This document shows positions 55,990 to 61,982 of a DNA stretch of 64,000 nt, one piece after another; position 1 is the first letter of the stretch; each line of letters begins with the position of its first letter. Source of the stretch: Hymenobacter properus (GTDB taxonomy: Bacteria; Bacteroidota; Bacteroidia; Cytophagales; Hymenobacteraceae). A program made the position numbers and the translations under genes. The notes under the pieces are model-generated. The model was not told the origin of the DNA, did not search any database, and worked only from the letters and a program-made list of their open reading frames with translations. The DNA is taken from assembly GCF_015694735.1 (NCBI RefSeq), contig NZ_JADQDP010000001.1, positions 868,001 to 932,000 of the forward strand, given 5' to 3'.

Positions 55990-57768
55990 ATGACAACACG
56001 TGGTAAATTCGTAATTGGTCTGCTCATCGTAGCTGCCCTTTACTTCGGCATCAACAAGCTGATAGCCAGCGGTGCCGTCTTCAAGAAAGCCGACACGCAG
56101 TCGGTGCTGCTGAACTCCATTGAGCTGCCCGCGGCCAGCGGCGGCAACCGGGCCACCATTGTGGTGCCGCTGGCCCCGCTGCCCGGCACCGCGCCGGCTG
56201 ACAAGGGCACGCCCGTGGTGTGGGAGGTGATGGCCTGGAACAGCCAGATGGCTGGCATGCTGGCCAACGGCGGCCCCCGCACCACCACCGGCTCGGCCGC
56301 AGCCGCTAATGGGCTGGATATGCAGATTGTGCGTCAGGACGACGTGAGCAAGATGCAGGCCGACCTGGTGAAAAACGCCCTTGACCTGCAAAGCAAGCCC
56401 GAAACACCGGGCCTGATTGTGAGCATCATGGGCGACGGCCTGCCCGGCTTCTCGGCCGTGCAAGGCGAGCTGCAGAAAGCTGGCACCCAGCTGCAAATCA
56501 TTCCTTACTCGGTGGGCAAAAGCTTCGGCGAAGACAAGCTGATGGGACCGAAAGAGTGGCTCGATAACCCGAAAACGGCCCTGGGCAAAACCATTGCCTG
56601 CTACCTGCGCGACGGTGACCAGAACATTGCCCTGAAGTGGTGCGCCGACAACGGCCTGAAAGTGAACCCCGACGAAACCACCTACGACCCCGAAGCGGTG
56701 AACTTCATGGCCGCCTCCGACTTCCTGGTGGCCGCCGAGAAATACATCCTCGGCAAGCCGGAAGCCCGCACCAAAGTGGTGAACGGCAAGAACACCGGCG
56801 TGAAAGTAGACGTGGTGGCTGACGCCGTGGCTACCTGGACGCCCGGCGACGTGAACATTGCCAAGCAGCGCGGCGGCCTCGTCAACATCGTGAGCACGAA
56901 GGACTACTCCAACCAGATGCCCAACATCATGGTGACGACCAAGCGCTGGTACGACGCCCACCCCAAGGAAGTACTGGGCCTGATGACGGCCTTCGCCGTG
57001 GCCGGCGACCAGGTGAAAGCCCACCCCGAAGCCCTGACCCGCGCCGCCGACATCGCCGCCACCGTGTACGGCGACCAGGACAAGCCCGGCGCCTACTGGC
57101 TGAAGTACTACAAGGGCGTGAGCGAAGCCGACCGTAACGGCGACGTGGTGGAGCTGGGCGGCAGCAAGGCATTCAACTTCAGCGACAACCTGACCTTGTT
57201 CGGCCTCGACGAGGGCGGCACCAACATCTACGCCTCGGTGTACAAAACCTTCGGCGACGTGCAGAAAAAGCTTTACCCCAAGGAACTGCCTACCTACGTG
57301 CCCCTCGACCAGATGCTCGACCTGAAGCCCCTGCAACAGCTGCAAGCCCAATACAAAGGCAAGACCGTGGCCCCGGCCGAAACCCAGCAGTTTGCCGCCG
57401 GCGACGAAATCCGCCAGAGCGTGAGCAAGCGCGCCTGGAACATCGAGTTCAACAGCGGCCAGAGCAGCTTCACGCCCCAGGCCACCCGCGAGCTGAACCA
57501 GCTCTTCGACGACCTAGTGGTGGCTGGCCGCCTGAAAGTGGCCGTGCACGGCCACACCGACAACTCCGGCGACCCCAGCCGCAACCAGCAGCTCAGCGAA
57601 GACCGCGCCATGGCCGTGGAGCACTGGCTCGAAGCCAAAAGCCACAGCGCCTTCCCCGACGGCCGCATCCAGGTGTACGCCCACGGCGCCACCGAGCCGG
57701 TAGCCAGCAACGCCACCCCCGACGGCAAAGCCAAAAACCGCCGCGTGGAAGTAGTGCTGGGCAACTAA
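55990..57768 (+). CDS. Substrate-binding protein fused to an OmpA peptidoglycan-binding domain
   Basis: 592 aa from ATG 55990 (MTTRGKFVIGLLIVAALYFG), which gives an N-terminal inner-membrane anchor without a lipobox or clear cleavage site. Residues about 45-440 resemble NitT/TauT-type periplasmic binding proteins (PVVWEVMAWNSQMAGML ... NIMVTTKRWYDAHPKEVLGL). Residues about 480-592 are an OmpA-like domain: NIEFNSGQSSFTPQA, then VHGHTDNSGDPSRNQQLSED with the Asp and Arg used for diaminopimelate binding, ending KNRRVEVVL. The protein would hold a binding module between the inner membrane and the wall. It is the evident partner of the ABC permease and ATPase downstream. The ligand is unknown. Confidence 0.88.
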   Translation: MTTRGKFVIGLLIVAALYFGINKLIASGAVFKKADTQSVLLNSIELPAASGGNRATIVVPLAPLPGTAPADKGTPVVWEVMAWNSQMAGMLANGGPRTTTGSAAAANGLDMQIVRQDDVSKMQADLVKNALDLQSKPETPGLIVSIMGDGLPGFSAVQGELQKAGTQLQIIPYSVGKSFGEDKLMGPKEWLDNPKTALGKTIACYLRDGDQNIALKWCADNGLKVNPDETTYDPEAVNFMAASDFLVAAEKYILGKPEARTKVVNGKNTGVKVDVVADAVATWTPGDVNIAKQRGGLVNIVSTKDYSNQMPNIMVTTKRWYDAHPKEVLGLMTAFAVAGDQVKAHPEALTRAADIAATVYGDQDKPGAYWLKYYKGVSEADRNGDVVELGGSKAFNFSDNLTLFGLDEGGTNIYASVYKTFGDVQKKLYPKELPTYVPLDQMLDLKPLQQLQAQYKGKTVAPAETQQFAAGDEIRQSVSKRAWNIEFNSGQSSFTPQATRELNQLFDDLVVAGRLKVAVHGHTDNSGDPSRNQQLSEDRAMAVEHWLEAKSHSAFPDGRIQVYAHGATEPVASNATPDGKAKNRRVEVVLGN

Positions 57769-57780
57769 CCCCTCCCCTGC

Positions 57781-57927
57781 CATTGCGAGCGCAGCGAAAC
57801 GCGGCAATCCGTCCTCTCAACCGCGACCCAGCCTTGAGAATTGACACCGCCTTAAAAAGAGGTTTCATCACATCAGCAAGCTGGTCGCTGAGAACAGGAC
57901 GGATTGCTTCGCTGCGCTCGCAATGAC
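57781..57927. repeat. Palindromic intergenic repeat, CATTGCGAGCGCAGCG type, inside the envelope operon
   Basis: Arms at 57781-57815 and 57896-57927 are near-copies of those at 9848-10019. The left copy carries three extra bases (GCGAAACGCGG instead of GCGTGG). The element occupies most of the 174-bp gap between the SBP-OmpA and permease genes. Confidence 0.8.
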
Positions 57928-57942
57928 AAATCAAACAACGCA

Positions 57943-58719
57943 ATGAAATCTCTTTTCGCCCCCAATGCCCAGCCCGCCCGCCTTGTGTTCACCACGATGG
58001 TAGCCGGCCAGGTGGCCCTGCTGCTGCTGCTGTGGCTCTTCTACCCCATGCAGCTCTTCCCCAGCCTGGGCGAGGTCGTTCGCTCGCTCGGCGACCTCAT
58101 CACCTCGCAGGGCCTCATCCAAGAGCTGTGGGCCAGCATGACTACGGCCCTGGAGGCGCTGGCCGTAGCCACGGTGCTGGCGCTGCTCATTTCCTACCTC
58201 ACGGCGCTGCCTTTCTTCCGGCCCATTGCCTTCGCAGCTAGCAAGATGCGCTACCTCACCCTCACCGGCCTCACCTTCTTCATGGCCCTGATGGTAAGCT
58301 CGGGCCACCAGGTTAAGCTGTCGGTGCTCATTTTCGGCGCCACGGTGTACCTGGTTACGGGCATGACGAGCGTAATTCTGACCACCACGCAGGAGGAAAT
58401 GGACCACGCCCGCACCCTGGGCATGAGCGAGTGGCGCAGCTTCTACGAAGTGGTGGTGCTGGGCAAGCTCGACGACATGCTCGAAGTGGTGCGCCAGAAC
58501 TTCGCCATCATCTGGACCATGATTACGCTGGTGGAAACGCTCTACCAGTCCGAGGGCGGCATCGGCCTGCTACTCTACAAACAAAACCGCTACCTGCACC
58601 TCGACGGCGTGCTAGCCATTCAACTGGTGATTCTGGCTACTGGGGCTGCCCAGGACTACGTGTTTGTGCTGCTACGGCGCGTGTTTTTTCCCTACTCGCA
58701 GCTGGGCGCATCCGCCTAA
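57943..58719 (+). CDS. NitT/TauT-type ABC transporter permease
   Basis: 258 aa from ATG 57943; upstream frame is repeat sequence. It has five to six membrane segments, the first at about 16-40 (VFTTMVAGQVALLLLLWLF). The cytoplasmic EAA-type loop is TLGMSEWRSFYEVVVLGKLD near 158-180, the contact site for the ATPase. The overall BPD_transp_1 fold matches permeases for nitrate, taurine or related small anions. In this operon it is associated with the OmpA-fused binding protein, so transport or signalling across the inner membrane is likely, substrate unknown. Confidence 0.88.
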   Translation: MKSLFAPNAQPARLVFTTMVAGQVALLLLLWLFYPMQLFPSLGEVVRSLGDLITSQGLIQELWASMTTALEALAVATVLALLISYLTALPFFRPIAFAASKMRYLTLTGLTFFMALMVSSGHQVKLSVLIFGATVYLVTGMTSVILTTTQEEMDHARTLGMSEWRSFYEVVVLGKLDDMLEVVRQNFAIIWTMITLVETLYQSEGGIGLLLYKQNRYLHLDGVLAIQLVILATGAAQDYVFVLLRRVFFPYSQLGASA

Positions 58720-58857
58720 CCTCACCCCCCGGCCCCCTCTCCATGAGGAGAGGGGGAGCTACAGCAGCATTTTCAATTCATACTAAAAATTAGCCTGTTG
58801 CCAACCGCGCCGCCTCGGCTCCCCTTCTCCACAAGGAGAGGGGGCCGGGGGTGAGGT
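58719..58857. repeat. Palindromic intergenic repeat, CTCACCCCCGGCCCC type, inside the envelope operon
   Basis: Arms lie at 58719-58742 (starts ACCTCACCCCCCGGCCCC) and 58835-58857 (ends GGCCGGGGGTGAGGT). The left arm starts on the last base of the permease stop and the right arm ends 23 bases before the ATPase start. An extra GGAGAGGGGG/CCCTCTCC sub-repeat sits inside. Same family as 7683-7804. Confidence 0.8.
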
Positions 58858-58880
58858 GAACGCGGGCAAACGAAACCGCC

Positions 58881-59714
58881 ATGACTGCCCACACCTTCGC
58901 TTACAAGGACCCCATTCTCACCCTGGAGAACGTCTCCATCGCCTTCAACGGCGAACCCATTTTGCGCGACATCAACGCCCAAGTGCTCGACGTGACGCGG
59001 CCCAACATGAAGCAGGGCCAGGTGGTGGGCTTCTACGGCCGCTCGGGCATCGGCAAGTCGGTCCTTTGCCGCATCATGGCGGGGCTCATCCGGCCCAGTA
59101 GCGGCACCGTGGAGGTGGGCCAGGCCCAGCAGCCCGTGCAGCCCGGCATGGTGGGCTTTGTGCAGCAGCGCTACCCGCTGTTCGACCACCGAACCCTGCG
59201 CGACAACCTGCTGGTGGCTGCCCAGCGCAAGCACGCCCCCGAGGCCGCCCGCCAGCACGTGGAGACCTACCTGGAGCGGTTTTGCCTGGCGCCGCACGCC
59301 CGCAAGTACCCGGCCCACCTCTCGGGCGGGCAGCGCCAGCGGGCGGCCATTGCCCAGCAGTTGCTCTGCTCCGACCACCTCATCCTGCTCGACGAGCCCT
59401 TCTCCGGCCTCGACGTGGCCATGATTGACGAGGTGAAACGAATAATAGTGGAAGTGACGACGATGGACGAGCTGAACACCGTCATCATCGTCTCGCACGA
59501 CATCGTGACCACCACCGCCCTGGCCGACCGCCTCTGGCTGCTGGGCTACGAGCGCGACGCGGCCGGCGCCCTCGTGCCGGGCGCCACCATCAGCCCCCAG
59601 CACCAATACAACCTGGCCGAAATGGGCCTCGCCTGGCACGAAAACGTTGAAGCCGAACCCGAGTTCGCCCAGTTCGTGGAGCACATCAAGCAGGAAATTC
59701 GAATTAGTGCCTGA
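58881..59714 (+). CDS. NitT/TauT-type ABC transporter ATPase
   Basis: 277 aa with all ATPase motifs: Walker A GRSGIGKS (53-60), Q-loop near Gln95-96, signature LSGGQRQR (147-154), Walker B LILLDEP (167-173) and the switch His in IIVSHD. The C-terminal extension (about 215-277, ending HIKQEIRISA) is longer than the core domain needs. It pairs with the permease upstream, from which it is separated only by the palindromic repeat. It would power import or a conformational signal for the substrate-binding/OmpA protein. Confidence 0.93.
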   Translation: MTAHTFAYKDPILTLENVSIAFNGEPILRDINAQVLDVTRPNMKQGQVVGFYGRSGIGKSVLCRIMAGLIRPSSGTVEVGQAQQPVQPGMVGFVQQRYPLFDHRTLRDNLLVAAQRKHAPEAARQHVETYLERFCLAPHARKYPAHLSGGQRQRAAIAQQLLCSDHLILLDEPFSGLDVAMIDEVKRIIVEVTTMDELNTVIIVSHDIVTTTALADRLWLLGYERDAAGALVPGATISPQHQYNLAEMGLAWHENVEAEPEFAQFVEHIKQEIRISA

Positions 59715-59719
59715 GTAAT

Positions 59720-60115
59720 CTATTTGCCGTGTGTTATCCGAATAATTTGGCAATTGTGGGCATCCATAATAATCATAAATACACCTCCTAGCCAGCCTTT
59801 AGGCAGTGTTCCAGACATTACCCAATAGTTGTCAATCAAATTAATTTCGTAAGGCCGCTGCTTAACAATGTCCTCCTTGCCATAGATGTGAAATATAATA
59901 GGCTCAAGCACTTGAACAGCAGTAGAACTATCAGAAACTAATAGCTTATTTGTAGAGACGACATTGTGCAGAGACTTATTTTTAAGCGACTCTTGCAATT
60001 CCTTCTTTGCATATTCTATTCCATGCATTGAATGCTCTTTTCTGCTTTGAGAACATCCCGTAAAACTCATTCCCATAAGGAAAAGCAAACACGCAACTGT
60101 AATAATTTTTCTCAT
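59720..60115 (-). CDS. NTF2-fold immunity-like lipoprotein (YbbC/YhhH type)
   Basis: 131 aa. A lipoprotein signal (MRKIITVACLLFLMGMSFTGC, Cys21) is followed by a compact domain. Its C-terminal block (RPYEINLIDNYWVMSGTLP, then GGVFMIIMDAHNC and IIRITHGK) matches the NTF2-fold immunity family found beside polymorphic toxins. No toxin gene is adjacent. The gene is AT-richer than everything around it, consistent with recent acquisition. Immunity function is inference from the family. Confidence 0.75.
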   Translation of the reverse strand: MRKIITVACLLFLMGMSFTGCSQSRKEHSMHGIEYAKKELQESLKNKSLHNVVSTNKLLVSDSSTAVQVLEPIIFHIYGKEDIVKQRPYEINLIDNYWVMSGTLPKGWLGGVFMIIMDAHNCQIIRITHGK

Positions 60116-60122
60116 AATAGAT

Positions 60123-60419
60123 TCATCCTAATCTACTACCAGTATTTAACTCCTTCATATCGAAGAAACACACATCGCAAACAAGTTTAATCCCCGCGAA
60201 GCTTTCAGATTCTTCGTTCCACTCGCCAACTCTGGTTAGCACTTCATCGCAGGCATCGCACCAAGCGTTGAGTTCGTCATCCGAATAAACCACGCTTGGG
60301 TCAGAAGCAAAGGGCTCATAAAAGCCCACGGGCGTTTTCAGGTTCAGATGTTGGCAAACGTAAGCCGGGTATCGGTCGCCATGCGTGCAGCATTCCACGC
60401 GTTTGCTTTCTTCGCTCAT
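60123..60419 (-). CDS. Small Cys-rich putative zinc-binding protein
   Basis: 98 aa, cytosolic. Paired Cys and His positions suggest two metal sites: Cys10-Cys11, His13, Cys22, His24, then Cys54-x2-Cys57 (CDAC) and Cys81-x2-Cys84 (CDVC). It lies 7 bases upstream of the immunity-like gene in the same direction and shares its AT-richer composition, so the two form a small transcript. I recall similar uncharacterised proteins but cannot assign a function. Confidence 0.7.
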   Translation of the reverse strand: MSEESKRVECCTHGDRYPAYVCQHLNLKTPVGFYEPFASDPSVVYSDDELNAWCDACDEVLTRVGEWNEESESFAGIKLVCDVCFFDMKELNTGSRLG

Positions 60420-60500
60420 CGAATGATTTTTTGGTAAACGGCTTCAAAAGTAGCTGCCCAAGCTGACCGTTCTTTGTAGTTGCAACCTTCCACTTCAAAC

Positions 60501-61862
60501 ATGCCCACCGGTACCCTCCTCATCATCGACGACGAAGCGCGCTTGCGCCAGCTGCTGGCCCAGGTGCTGGAGCTCGAAGGCTACACCGTGCTGCAAGCCC
60601 CCGACGCCCGCCGCGGCCTCGAGCTGCTCCAGCAACACGCCGCCGAGGTGCTACTGGTGCTCAGTGACGTGAAGCTGCCCGACGGCCACGGCGTCGACCT
60701 GCTGCCCCGCTACAAAGCCGCCGCCCCCGACGCCGAAGTGGTGCTGCTTACCGCCTTCGGCACCATCGCCGACGGGGTGAAGGCCATGAAGCTCGGCGCC
60801 TTCGACTACCTCACCAAGGGCGACTTTGAGCAGCAGCTGGTGGTGGTGGTGGAGCGCGCCGCCGAAAAAGCCCGCCTGCGCCAGCGCGTGGCCGAGTTGG
60901 AGCGCCGCGTGGGCGAGCAGTACCGCTTCGAGTCGATGATTGGGGCCTCGGCCGAGCTGAAACGGGTGCAGCAGCTGGCCCGGCAGGTGGCGCCCACCGA
61001 TAGCACCGTGCTGCTCGAAGGGCCCACCGGCAGCGGCAAGGAGCTGTTTGCCCAGGCCATTCATCAGGCCAGCGGGCGGCGGGGCAAGGCCTTCGTGGCC
61101 GTCAATTGCAGCGCCTTCCCCAAGGATTTGCTCGAATCGGAGCTATTTGGCTACAAGAAAGGGGCCTTCACCGGGGCGCTGGCCGACAAGAAGGGCCTGC
61201 TGGAAGAAGCCAACGGCGGCACCCTGTTTCTGGACGAAATCGGCGAGTTGGAGCTCAACGTGCAGGCTAAGTTCCTGCGCGTGCTCGAAAGCCAGACCTT
61301 CACCAAGCTCGGCGACACCAAGCCCACCAAGGTGAACATCCGCCTGGTGGCCGCCACCAACCGCAACCTCAAGCAGGAAGCCGACGAAGGCCGTTTCCGC
61401 CCCGATTTATACTACCGCCTCTCGGTGTTCACCATTCAGGTGCCGCCCCTCAAAGACCGGCCCGCCGATGTGCCCCCGCTGGCCCAGCACTTCTTGCAGC
61501 ACTTCGCCGCCAAGCTCGGCAAGCGCCTGCCCGGCCTCGCGCCCGAGGCCCTGGCCTTGCTGCAGCGCTACCCCTGGCCCGGCAATGTGCGCGAGCTGAA
61601 AAACGTGCTCGAACGCGCCGCCATCCTCGCCCCCACCGGCGAGCTGCTGACGGCCGACTACCTGCCCGACGAGTTTCACGCGCTGGGCCGGCCCGCTCGC
61701 CCCGGCGCCGATGCCGCCGACGACAGCCTGCGGGCCCTCGAAGCCCGGCACATCGGCAAGCTGATGGGCGAGCTAGACGGCAACAAGCCCGAGGTAGCCA
61801 AACGCCTGGGCATCGGGCTGACTACGCTGTACCGCAAGCTGGAAGAGTACGCTTTAGGCTAG
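60501..61862 (+). CDS. NtrC-family sigma-54 response regulator
   Basis: 453 aa from ATG 60501 (MPTGTLLIIDDEARLRQLL); a start at 60480 would add seven residues. The receiver has phosphoacceptor Asp56 in LVLSDVKLPDG. The AAA+ domain has Walker A GPTGSGKE (174-181), the sigma-54 contact loop GAFTGA (221-226) and Walker B TLFLDEIG (241-248). A Fis-type helix-turn-helix closes the protein (PEVAKRLGIGLTTLYRKLEE). It activates sigma-54 promoters on phosphorylation. Its kinase may be the convergent hybrid kinase or another. The nearby PspA-like operon is a possible target, as PspF is for PspA. Confidence 0.95.
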   Translation: MPTGTLLIIDDEARLRQLLAQVLELEGYTVLQAPDARRGLELLQQHAAEVLLVLSDVKLPDGHGVDLLPRYKAAAPDAEVVLLTAFGTIADGVKAMKLGAFDYLTKGDFEQQLVVVVERAAEKARLRQRVAELERRVGEQYRFESMIGASAELKRVQQLARQVAPTDSTVLLEGPTGSGKELFAQAIHQASGRRGKAFVAVNCSAFPKDLLESELFGYKKGAFTGALADKKGLLEEANGGTLFLDEIGELELNVQAKFLRVLESQTFTKLGDTKPTKVNIRLVAATNRNLKQEADEGRFRPDLYYRLSVFTIQVPPLKDRPADVPPLAQHFLQHFAAKLGKRLPGLAPEALALLQRYPWPGNVRELKNVLERAAILAPTGELLTADYLPDEFHALGRPARPGADAADDSLRALEARHIGKLMGELDGNKPEVAKRLGIGLTTLYRKLEEYALG

Positions 61863-61873
61863 AACCAGGAGAG

Positions 61874-61964
61874 ACGGTCATGCCGAGCGTAGCCGAGGCA
61901 TCTCGCCGCGGAAGACTAATTACTTCGGCACGCGAGATGCCTCGGCTGCGCTCGGCATGACCGT
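61874..61964. repeat. Long inverted repeat between convergent genes, probable terminator
   Basis: Arms at 61874-61906 (starts ACGGTCATGCCGAGC) and 61932-61964 (ends CGGCATGACCGT) are nearly perfect. The plus strand continues TCTTAGGTTTTTC, so the hairpin can end the sigma-54 regulator transcript and probably also the hybrid kinase transcript. Layout resembles 12132-12217. Confidence 0.75.
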
Positions 61965-61982
61965 TCTTAGGTTTTTCTCAAC

